NCBI RefSeq assembly: GCF_947172395.1
Contig: NC_069085.1
Span: forward strand, 776,112-840,111
DNA: 64,000 nt
Reading direction: 5' to 3'
Source: Bicyclus anynana
Lineage: Eukaryota > Arthropoda > Insecta > Lepidoptera > Nymphalidae
The notes beneath the pieces are model-generated. The model was not told the origin of the DNA. It made no database searches and was given only the letters and a program-made list of their open reading frames with translations. A program made the translations under genes and the position numbers. Below, in pieces: positions 1 through 9,900 of this stretch (its first letter is position 1; every line of letters starts with the position of its first letter).

Positions 1-2209
1 AGGCTACATCTACATCGAAGCCTACAAACAGACACACGTCAAGAGCATTATAGAGAACGTTGGGAATTTAAGAATGGGAATTTGGAAACAAGAAATGGTG
101 CCTATTAAAGAAATGACAGACGTTTTGAGGGTCGTCAAAGAACAATCAGGCTTGAAACCGAAGCAGTGGGTCAGATTAAAAAGGGGTCTCTACAAAGATG
201 ACATCGCCCAAGTCGACTACGTGGACTTGGCCCAAAACCAAGTGCATCTGAAGTTGTTACCGAGAATCGATTACACGAGACTGAGAGGGGCTTTGAGAAC
301 CGTCCAGAGCGAGAGCGAGGCCGCCAAACGGAAAAAGAAGCGCAGGCCGGCGGCCAAACCCTTCGACCCTGAAGCGATCAGAGCCATCGGCGGGGAAGTC
401 ACTTCTGACGGCGACTTCTTAATTTTCGAGGGTAACAGATACTCGAGAAAGGGTTTCCTGTACAAAAACTTTACGATGTCGGCCATTTTAGCCGAAGGAG
501 TGAAGCCCACTCTGACGGAGTTGGAGAGGTTCGAGGAGCAGCCCGAGGGGATCGACATCGAGCTGGCCGCGCCCGCCAAGGACGACCCGACGAGTTTACA
601 CTCCTTCTCGATGGGAGACAACGTCGAGGTCTGTTCCGGCGATCTGGCGAACCTGCAGGCGAGGATCATCGCCATAGACGGCTCCATGATCACGGTGATG
701 CCGAAGCACGACGCGCTGAAGGACGCGCTCGTGTTCAAACCGAACGAATTGCGAAAGTACTTCAAGCAAGGCGACCACGTCAAGGTGCTGGCGGGCCGGT
801 ACGAGGGCGACACCGGCCTCATCGTGCGCGTGGAGCCGCACCGCGTCGTGCTGGTGTCCGACCTCACCATGCACGAGCTGGAGGTGCTGCCGCGGGACCT
901 GCAGCTGTGCTCCGACATGGCCACCGGCGTGGACTCGCTGGGGCAGTTCCAGTGGGGCGACATGGTGCAGCTGGATCCGCAGACGGTCGGCGTCATCGTG
1001 CGCCTGGAGAAGGAGAACTTCCACGTGCTCGGCATGCAGGGGAAGGTCATCGAGTGCAAGCCTCAAGCGCTGCAGAAGCGGCGCGAGAACCGCTTCACGA
1101 TGGCGCTGGACTCCGAGCAGAACACCATCCAGAAGAAGGACATAGTGAAGGTGATCGACGGGCCGCACGCGGGCCGCGAGGGCGAGATCAAGCACCTGTA
1201 CCGGAACTTCGCCTTCCTGCAGTCGAGGATGTACCTGGACAACGGCGGCATATTCGTGTGCAAGACGCGCCACCTGCAGCTGGCAGGCGGCGCCAAGAAC
1301 GCCGCCGCCGCCAACGGGCTGGCGCTGGGCTTCATGTCGCCGCGCATCCAGTCGCCCGCGCACCCGTCGGCGCGCGGCGGCGCGCGGGGCCGCGGGCGGG
1401 GCGCGCGGGGCGGCGCCGCGGCGCGCGACCGCGACTTCATCGGGCAGACCATCAAGATCACGGGCGGCCCCTACAAGGGCAACGTGGGCATCGTGCGCGA
1501 CGCCAACGTGAGCACGGCGCGCATCGAGCTGCACACGGCGTGCCAGACCATCTCCGTGGACCGCGGCCACATCGCGGCGGCGGGCGGCGCGGGCGCGGCG
1601 CGCGGCGGCGCCTCGGCCTACGGGCGCACGCCCACGGCGCGCGCGGGCGCGCACACGCCCACGTACCGCGACGCGGGCTTCAAGACGCCGCTGCAGGGCG
1701 TGGCCACGCCCGTGTACGAGGCGGGCAGCCGCACGCCGCACTACGGCGCCAGCACGCCGGCGCACGACGGCGGGCGCACGCCGGCGCACCCCGCGTGGGA
1801 CGCCGCGGCGCACACGCCGCGCCCCGACCCCGATTTGGCGCTGGGCTCGCCCGCCTACGACGCGCCGTACGCGCAGGGCCCGTTCACGCCGCAGACGCCG
1901 GGCACCATGTACGGCTCGGACCACACGTACAGCCCGTACCGGCCCAGCCCCGGCTACTCGGGCTCGCCGTCGCCGGCGCCCTACTCGCCGCGCTCGCCCG
2001 GCGCCGACGAGGACGCCGACTGGCCGGCGCCCGAGCTGGAGGTGCGCGTGCGCGCCGACGCCGAGCCGGCGCTGCGCGGGCAGGTGGGCGCGCTGCGCGG
2101 CGTGTCGGGCGCCAGCTGCAGCGTGCTGCTGGCGCACGAGGACCGCGTGGTGACGGTGCCGGCGCACCTGCTGGAGCCCGTGCTGCCGCAGAGCGGCGAC
2201 CGCGTCAAG
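1..2209 (+). CDS. Spt5: Transcription elongation factor Spt5, long internal exon (5' part outside window)
   Basis: Spt5 pairs with Spt4 as DSIF, binds RNA polymerase II and controls pausing and processive elongation in the nucleus. The frame is open from base 2 to 2209 (736 codons) and begins inside the NGN domain (GYIYIEAYKQTHVKSI). KOW-type modules follow: DHVKVLAGRYEGDTGLIV near 770, KKDIVKVIDGPHAGREGEIK near 1130, and FIGQTIKITGGPYKGNVGIV near 1435. A C-terminal repeat region at about 1616-1830 is rich in TP motifs (GRTP, GFKTP, GVATP, GSRTPHYG, GASTP), the type phosphorylated by P-TEFb. A last KOW-like module occupies about 2025-2209. The exon ends at AAG before GTGACG, and the next exon completes the known Spt5 C-terminus. 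The frame stays open to 2254, but that extension is intron read-through. Base composition shifts from moderate GC at the start to extreme GC after about 800. The identity is secure; the N-terminal acidic region and first exons are not in the window. Confidence 0.95.
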
Positions 2210-2549
2210 GTGACGTACTTGAACATTCGTAACATTTCGTACCATTCAGTTTGAAGTAAAACTTTTTCTGCATGCTGGACTTGGGGAGGAAGCGTTACGA
2301 AAAGTGTAATAGGGCGAAACGAACGGACGTTGAGAGCTAAAGTGCTTTAGTTGTGTGGTCACAAAAAGTAAAGCACACTCCCTTTTTTTTATTTTTTTCA
2401 TTTATGTAGCATACAAAATCTATGAGATGATAGCAATTAGCAAGTAATAATAAAATATTAAATATTGTATTATCTAACTATATATGTATATTGTCGAATG
2501 CCTTTGGTAATATTAATCATGTTACAATGTATTCCTCTCTGGTGGGCAG

Positions 2550-2684
2550 GTGATAGCGGGCGAGGACCGCGAGGCGGTGGGGCAGCTCATCTCCATCGAG
2601 AACCAGGAGGGGCTCGTCAAGTTCGGCACCGACGACATCAAGATCATGCAACTGCGACACCTGTGCAAGATGGCGGCCACCTAG
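2550..2684 (+). CDS. Spt5: Spt5, terminal coding exon
   Basis: The acceptor is ggtgggcag ending at 2549 and the stop TAG is 2682-2684, giving 44 codons. The exon begins VIAGEDREAVGQLISIENQE and ends LRHLCKMAAT. Joined in phase 0 to 2209 it reads GDRVKVIAGEDRE, the pattern at the end of animal Spt5 (GDRVKVILGEDRE in vertebrates), and it finishes the last KOW module. The 340-bp intron 2210-2549 is AT-rich and otherwise empty. Together the two visible exons encode 780 residues, roughly the C-terminal two thirds of a typical animal Spt5. Confidence 0.93.
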   Translation: MIAGEDREAVGQLISIENQEGLVKFGTDDIKIMQLRHLCKMAAT

Positions 2685-2808
2685 TGCACGCGACCCCTCC
2701 ACTACCCCACACCACCGCGAGACTAAAGCTGAGGACACACCAACGCGTCCGCGGCGACGTGCACGATGACGATCAGAGGGCCTAGCCACACACACTTACA
2801 CATTAAAT

Positions 2809-2958
2809 CTCTTTCTACAAACGCTAACGCTTCGAAAACTAAAAAATGTATGAAAATGGCATATCGAATATGATAGCTTGATCACGTAACACATCGATAA
2901 GGAATTTGTCATATCCATTTTTATTTTTAGTTTTCGACGCCGAAGTTTACAGAAACAG
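2809..2958. repeat. Palindromic MITE-like element, copy 1
   Basis: It starts ctctttctacaaacgctaac and ends in a decayed inverted version (gaagtttacagaaacag). The interior shares phrases such as cttcgaaaa, tcacgt and atcgata with the copy at 3785-3944. Flanking sequence just beyond (ttggctacagagcc) also resembles that beside the copy at 12757. No coding capacity is visible, so it is presumably non-autonomous. Confidence 0.6.
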
Positions 2959-3784
2959 AATGTATGTGTAAGTTGGCTACAGAGCCAGATGTAGCGCACG
3001 AATTCGTAGCAACGTGTTCATATCGACGCGTTCTCAGATGTCATACATTGCACTAGACGTTGGTTTAGCCTTTCGGGGAAATATCGGTAACGCCGCGTTT
3101 GTATCGCCGTATGCACCGTTTAAGTGTAGGTATTTCTCTATCAAACGAGATCATATTAAACATGTGAAGCCCTAGCATGTGTCAACGACATCTCGCGAAG
3201 AGAAAAACACATATTGTCCACCAATAGCGGCGGCATCGAAAATATTGCCCTCTTTCTCTCGTTGCGATAGGACGAAAGAGATCTCGCCGATGTGTCTTTT
3301 TTCTTCATGTGATTTGTCGTGGCGCATATTGGCGTCTTAGTATTCACGCTTTCTTATCTATGATATTACATAAGTCAAAGGTCTACGTTTTGTTGTTATA
3401 CTTGCTTACAATGATACCCAACTTGCCACTGGATTGTGCAACTTTTTTCATAATTTCGAATTTTAGGTATTTTTCTCCCAGTCAAACATCACAAAATCGT
3501 TTATAACCTAAAAAATTGTGATATAATATTGAAATGTAAAAACCCATGAATTTCCCGCAAATGGAGATGGAGGGGATGAAGGTAACCACCCCTCCCCTAG
3601 CTCTCTCCCGCTTATCGAGAATAGGTAATTCAAAACCTAACCCATAATTTGAAAGTATTAAACTAAATTGAGTCTAGAAGTAGTGTATTTTTTTATCCAT
3701 TGTCCGTTGTAAAAGTAGGCACTATCACAGTATACACTATATTATTTCAAAACATTGCTATCTAGCATCATAACCTGGGGCTGT

Positions 3785-3944
3785 CTCTTTCTACAAATGC
3801 TAACGCTTCGAAAATTATGAGAATAATGAGAAAAAATATGAGAATGACATTTGCTATAGATAGGTCACGTGATCAAGTTATCGATCCGATCCGTCAATTT
3901 CATACATTTTTTAGCTTTCGTAACGTTAGCGTTTGTAGAAAGAG
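3785..3944. repeat. Palindromic MITE-like element, copy 2 (best preserved)
   Basis: The left end ctctttctacaaatgctaac and the right end gttagcgtttgtagaaagag are inverted repeats with one mismatch over 20 bp, so the unit of about 160 bp is a classic terminal-inverted-repeat element. It contains no reading frame. The same ends recur at 2809-2958 and 12757-12847. Confidence 0.7.
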
Positions 3945-4325
3945 AATCGACGTGCCACTTACCTATTAGCCCGATTATTTTGAAAGTTATGGGCATGTAG
4001 GTATACCGTAGAGTGGTATAGTCATTTATTCGGTTCGAATTGTATGTAGTTTATTAAACCGCGCAATAGTTAACTTGCAGCGATATGACATGGTTTGATC
4101 ACTGGATGACAAGTGTTCTTATTTACCTAAATAAAATATTTTATTTTACAGTATTTTGTATTATTTGTGAAACCTATTTTAACTCGCTTATATTAGCTTA
4201 ACTTATATGTATGTAAGAAAATCTTGGAATCTTAAATTGACCCACTTCCCGGTCATTAGGACGAAATTTTGCACACGTTCTGAGTTCTGATGACAATACA
4301 TTACTAGCTAAGAAACGTCATTACA

Positions 4326-4500
4326 AATCCAAGATGGCAGACTGGCTGTTTGATATCCACCCCCATGATATAGATATCAAATGAAAGGGTTTTCGTCAGG
4401 AATACGAAAAAAAATAGTTACGTGACTTAAATCCAATATGGCGGACAGGCTATTTGAAATGCATGCAACATGATATGGGTATCAAGCGTGTTATTTACTT
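4326..4500. repeat. Two imperfect units of a repeat containing the phrase 'atccaaNatggc'
   Basis: Unit 1 starts at 4326 (aatccaagatggcagactgg) and unit 2 at 4430 (aatccaatatggcggacagg), about 104 bp apart. Each continues with a ctNtttgaNat segment and then catgatatNgNtatcaa. The upstream text (acttcccggtcattaggacg) has the feel of a dispersed retroelement 3' region. A related aaaatggtggccggc phrase appears near 43310. Confidence 0.45.
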
Positions 4501-6514
4501 TTTTATAGATTTACAGCCCTCACTTGTAGTTGTAATATTATGTTGTTTTAGAATTGGGTAATGTTAGATTTTCTTTTCTGGTAATTTCAGCTCTTTTTTT
4601 TAATGTTGGTTAATAATACAATACTTTTTGGAGTAGCCAGCTGAAATGAAAAAGTATGAAACCGCAGGTAGTATTAAAAACGTCATTCTGATTTTATTAA
4701 CATTTATTGAATAAATAATACAAAAATGTTTATTTTTATCAGTTGAAATTTTTAAAAATTTCAAACACAAAACAAACTGAGCAATTAATGTCTCCTACTT
4801 ACAATAATTATGATAATTATGAAACATTCAAATTGTATTCGATTTAAAATGTATTAACATCGAAAAATATGACGCTAACATCGAGTGACTCTTGTCTACT
4901 GACAGCGCCTGATCGACTCCTATTCGTCATTGTACGCCTGACATACGCCTGGCCTACGCTTGTCTGCGACCACAGTAACTGCAGTCGTAGTAACTACAAG
5001 ATGTGAACTCATTGGTCATGGTCAAACAAATAAAATAATTTGCTGTTCGCGAGCATACAAGCGTACGTGAAGCGTAAAATGACGATTGTTTGAAGCGACC
5101 TTTAGTTACAGTAGCTCCAATACGCAAATATTATTTGATTTATTTTATTAATATCTAATATTACGAATGCGATGTCCATTGCTGTTATGTAGAAATAGAA
5201 ACGTTATTATAGTCTAAGAGTTATTGGTTTTTATTATGGATACCGTTTTACCCATATGGAATGTCAGGAATTTAAAAATGTTTGAATACATGTCAAAACA
5301 ACAAAGATTTGTATCAAGAAAGTATTATTGGTAAAATATTGTTACAATAAAAAAGTAACAAATTATAAATAAGGTATCTGGACAGCATATAGCAAGGTTT
5401 GCTCAAAATCACTTGTTACATTCACAAAAGAAATCAAGTAGTCTTAAGTTTAAATACATATTACTTAGTAGTTTATTTAGATATAGATTTCAATTTGATC
5501 AAATAAAAAGTACTTAAGACTGAGCTCCTTACCAAATTAAAAAAATAAACATCTTAAATTCATAACGTATTTTTGAGAGCTCAGTGAATGTTTACTGTCC
5601 AACACAACAGCAATGGAGTCGCCGACACAGTATAAGATTGCATGATAGTTATAATATATTACAATATACCTATGTAACGGATAATATCGGGGTTTAAATG
5701 CGCGGCCAAATGCGACAAGCGCCAGTTAAATGCCATACGACAGTCGACTGTCACTGCGCTGCGAATATATTGCCACCAGCTCCTGTACTATGAGTTAGAG
5801 TGATTGTTTGTTAATTTGAGTACAGAATACAATGTTTGATTACTTATATTTAATTTATTGAACTTAAAGACGGTATAATTTTCTCATACTGATATTTATC
5901 GCCATCCAAGACCAAAAGCTTTGTGTAATTTTATTACATTTCTCACTAGACAGATATTAAATTAAAGTCAAAATTACCGCAGTACAGGCAAATGGTAGTA
6001 CTACAAACAGCGCAGTCGCATTACAACACCCAGTAGCTAGATTATAGACAAATAACAACTTCCTCTCACTCGCTCATCATTAAACACATCGCAACAAAAC
6101 TAATTTTCTATCGTATTCTATAAGCGTCAACCTCGCTGTCAACGTTGAGCCGTCGGCAAACTCAAACATACTCGTATTTGTCACATTGAACTTTTTATAG
6201 CAGAAAACCGATCTAGTTTAATAAAGTGCGATGAAAAAGAATTTCAATTCTAAGAATAAAAACTATGAATATAAATTTATTTGTAGTGAAATTCAAATTC
6301 TGTTACGTCAAGTGTCGTTAAACAAATATTTAAAACAAATCTGTAATGTTTTTTATTTTAAGATTTCAATTTCAACTTGCGACTTCGGCGTTGACTTTAA
6401 TTTATTTTTGAAAAGATATTGTCATAGCGTTAAATTATTAGTATTTCTCCAAACATCTTAGATTAATCAACATTACCGTAAAATCTTTTACTTTAATAAC
6501 AGAGTTGTTAAATT

Positions 6515-6556
6515 AATTTTAATTGATTGAACCAAACGGTTCAATCAATTAAAATT
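6515..6556. repeat. Perfect 19-bp inverted repeat with 4-nt loop
   Basis: The arm aattttaattgattgaacc at 6515-6533 is exactly complementary in reverse to 6538-6556, with aaac as the loop. No gene is adjacent. It may be the core of a fold-back element or a structured transcript. Confidence 0.75.
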
Positions 6557-8851
6557 TCCAAAAAAAAATGAGATGAGGGTCTAAATTGAATATAGCCCAA
6601 TAATCCAATAATATTATGACAAATACGATTCGTCGACGAACGCAACAGCGAGCTTAGACGTTGAGAATACATAGACACGACAAATATAGATACGAACTAA
6701 AACAGTTTGGTTAACCGATTGCGCGAATCGCCACGTAAATACAATATAACATTATAATATAATAAAAGCATAATTGCGGAATAGTTTACAACAGTGGCTC
6801 CCCTCCCTCTAAGTACTAAAAACAATAACTTAGTCTAAACAATGTTCCAATTTGTTTCTCATGTTCGCGCTACGGAACTGACTTTTAGTCCTTATTTCAG
6901 CCAAACAATTCTAACAACTGGATAAGTTATACGTCGTCTCAAAAAGAATTAGGTGTAATTGGTTTAAATAACAAGTTGTACTCACTTATTAAGATTTTAT
7001 TATCAAATATTTTACTGTACTTTTCATACTAAAAAATTAAATAGATGGAAAAGTACTGAAATATCTATAGTAAAACTAAATAATATTGAAAGATTATTTC
7101 CATATTCAGCTTTATATCACACTTTGTTTTTTCAAGACGGCATATAAGCCTCCAGTATAATTATATATTTCTTAAACTTTTACAATTATATACATCACAA
7201 ACATGAAAATGTTAAATCCGTTCAAGGCTCAAACAAGCGTTCCGTAACGCGAACACCGCTGCCGTCCCTATCTACAGTGTGACATTCAATTCTACAAATA
7301 ATATCTATTTGCATTTATAATTTAAACGAGTTTTATACAAAAATGTCCACGAATAATCATTATAATAATAAAAACATTGCGATTGCAATTTCTTAACGTG
7401 TATTAAGGGTGCCCGCACATTTGTAGGAAGTCGCTCGCGCTACTTGCTTAAAGTTAAATTACACAAGAAGAGTTTCTCGAATGCAAGCAACACAGTATAT
7501 TCCAGGCAACAAACTGATAAAAATCAATTGAAGGAAAAATGCATGAGCGACAGATGTTGTTCTGATCTATTGAAATACATTGTTCAAAAAGGAATATTTC
7601 ATCTCCAATTTCTACGTAAACGTAGTAGATACAATCATTAAATATTTTACAAACAATCATTTTAAAATTTTAACGAATTAAAATTTGGAGAATGAAGACT
7701 CCTTTTTGTAAAAGTTCTAGATAATCGCTTCGTGCATTATTGACTAGACTCAGCGACTAGCGACACTGTGTATGTGCGGTCAGCTTCAACACCAGTTCAT
7801 ACTGAATCGAACAAGTAGACAGCGTTATATTTTATACATAACGAGTAAAATGTCGCTCGAACGACCGATCGACATCAGATCTAATTAGTTTATATTCATT
7901 TAATCATAATTTCATTCTAATTTCTGACAAGATAAGCAATCTATCGACGTTACAAGGGTCCATGACTTGAAAAATTAATTATTAACTTTTTATAACATAT
8001 TTTACACTATCGTGGTGTATAGGCCGTAAAATGCATTATCAGATATAAAATCACACAATATAAATATCTGTGTTTGTGATCTGCCTTATTTTTATTCAAT
8101 CAAGATATTTTAAAAAATTAATATTGATTAAAAAACATCCATTTCAATTTATAAAAAAGGAGACGTAAAGTAAAGTTAAGATGTCTACTGTAAACCATGT
8201 AGTGCTAGTATTTTTTCAATATTAAGCATTTTGTCTTTTTTGATTTTTGTAATATTAGTCATGTACCCCGTAAAATTACACGTAAAATATGATACAGACT
8301 ACAAATTTTAATATAAACATAAATAAATATGTACAAGACTTATCAAAAATTTAACAAATAGAAACTGTGGACCGAAAGTAAATCATGTTTAAATTTTTCA
8401 TTATTTTATTTTTAAGTTTCAAACTAACAATTATTTAAAACTAAAGTTCCGCTAGTTATAATCAGGTTCAAAATTACGTGGAGAAACTATCTAACACCTG
8501 CTTTTTCCTTTAGTAGTAATTGTCTGTATGTTGGGAAATATTTTTTTATTCAAATCTTAAAAACACCTGGTTATGAAATTTTAAAACGAAAAACATAACA
8601 AAAAAAAACCTTTAAGCTAGACCTACTTGATTTATAGTATAAATAAATCTTGATTATAAAAATTAAAAGTTTTTATTAATTACGCTATAATTAGACTTTT
8701 TACTGTTTAGTTTTTATTTTGTCATTCCCCAAATTCACAATAATAAATTTCAAAACCATTATTTCACTCCACACCATTTTGAACCGGACTATATTCAATA
8801 TTAAATCTAGGAATTCTCAAAGGTTGGCATGACAGGATATTCATTAATTTC

Positions 8852-8857
8852 TTTATT
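8852..8857 (-). terminator. Acsl: Candidate Acsl polyadenylation signal
   Basis: Reading downstream of the Acsl stop on the minus strand, this is the first AATAAA I found; it would give a 3' UTR of about 0.9 kb. Nearer ATTAAA variants (around 9376 and 9499) are also possible, so the call is weak. Confidence 0.25.
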
Positions 8858-9148
8858 ATACAATCTCCTATTAATGTGATGTGCTCAATATACAAATAAC
8901 TCTAACGAAGTGTAAACTCAGTACAATCTCGACGTTTGGTTCGGAGAAGCTAAAATTTACAGAAACATCTATCTACACGAGTAACATGCAAAACAATTGC
9001 ATATGCGAATGAAACTTCACTGCCAGTAAACACTTACTTATGTAAACAATTAACTGTTAACGCAAATACGTATGTCATTACGTAAGCAAACAATTATTCA
9101 CGATCACAAGTGCAACAATGAAGTTTCAATCGCACTGCGTATAAATCA

Positions 9149-9631
9149 AGTCACGTAAAAAGAGTACATCGAACAGTGCATTGTACGACAACACTAATTT
9201 ACGAGATCGTTAGTATTTTACGAAATGTGCCGTAAACTCATACATTTTTTTAAATGTATTTTTATAGATAAAAATATAATTTGAAGAGTTTAGTAATAAA
9301 ATATACAAACTTAATTTAAAAAATCAAGTTAAATAACATTCTCACCCCACACTCATTACAAAAAACGCTACAATTTTAATTACAGATGTAATGACGTTTC
9401 AAAAACACCGTTTTCCAAATTTATGAATATTATTGAGGTATACTAGTTTCCAATAAATAAATTAATAATTTAAAAAATACCTATCACTATTCACCAAATT
9501 TAATACGTTAAATTGATTTTGGCAATTCAACTATCTCTACAAGTGCACTGAAAACGCCACATAATTGCTCATCACAACCTAAAACAAACAATAAAAAATT
9601 ATTATAAAGAAGATGCTCTTTTTACGTGACT
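9149..9631. repeat. Possible MITE bounded by 16-bp terminal inverted repeats
   Basis: agtcacgtaaaaagag at 9149-9164 is the exact reverse complement of 9616-9631. The 450 bp between are AT-rich and non-coding. No target-site duplication is obvious. If real, this element lies in the Acsl 3' untranslated region. Confidence 0.35.
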
Positions 9632-9745
9632 CGGCCTACACTAACACGTTCGCAACTTTTTTAATCTACCCAAAAAAAAAAATATTTTTTAGGGCGCGAC
9701 CTCACGGAGGCGCGCGGTGGTGGTGGTGGTGGGGGGGAGGTCAGA

Positions 9746-9900
9746 TCACGAGGCGTACATGCGCTTGATGTCCTCCTTGTACCGCTCCTGGATGTCCTTG
9801 CGCTTGATCTTGAAGGCGGCCGTGACCAGCCCCATGTCGGGCGACCACACCTCCGTGCACAGCTTCACCGCCGCCGGCACCTCGAATTTCTCCAGCCCAC
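9746..9900 (-). CDS. Acsl: Acsl coding exon 13 (terminal)
   Basis: The acceptor gacgcag precedes 9900 and the TGA stop is 9748-9746. It encodes GLEKFEVPAAVKLC through KEDIKRMYAS, the family's C-terminal end. Phase 1 entry completes a Cys codon. A (ggt)n run at 9716-9737 lies directly after the stop, in the 3' UTR. Confidence 0.93.

Larger units (their letters stand above)
2685..4135 (+). other. Spt5: Probable Spt5 3' untranslated region
   Basis: After the stop codon the first canonical AATAAA I see on this strand is at 4130-4135. It is followed by a T- and GT-rich stretch, as expected for a cleavage site. This would give a 3' UTR of about 1.45 kb that carries two copies of a palindromic MITE-like repeat (2809-2958 and 3785-3944). 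The rest is AT-rich with no credible reading frame. The end is inferred; a weaker upstream signal could be used instead. Confidence 0.45.
4136..9148. other. AT-rich intergenic region between Spt5 and Acsl
   Basis: No convincing gene is visible. Frames at 6231-6461 and 7444-7641 are short, AT-rich and unlike any family I know. The stretch holds a two-unit imperfect repeat (4326-4500) and a perfect 19-bp hairpin (6515-6556). The 3' end of the Acsl transcript probably lies at its right edge. Confidence 0.6.

Noticed and set aside
907..2232. Plus-strand 441-codon frame overlapping Spt5
   Set aside because: A shifted-frame shadow of Spt5, rich in Arg, Gly and Ala, with no family features.
596..2245. 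Long minus-strand frame of 549 codons opposite Spt5
   Set aside because: It is an antisense shadow of the GC-rich Spt5 exon. The product is a low-complexity Arg/Ala/Val/His string with no domain, and GC-rich DNA rarely has stops in this frame.
2465..2785. Independent plus-strand frame of 106 codons over the last Spt5 exon
   Set aside because: It is a shifted frame across the intron end and exon; the Spt5 frame is conserved and explains the region.
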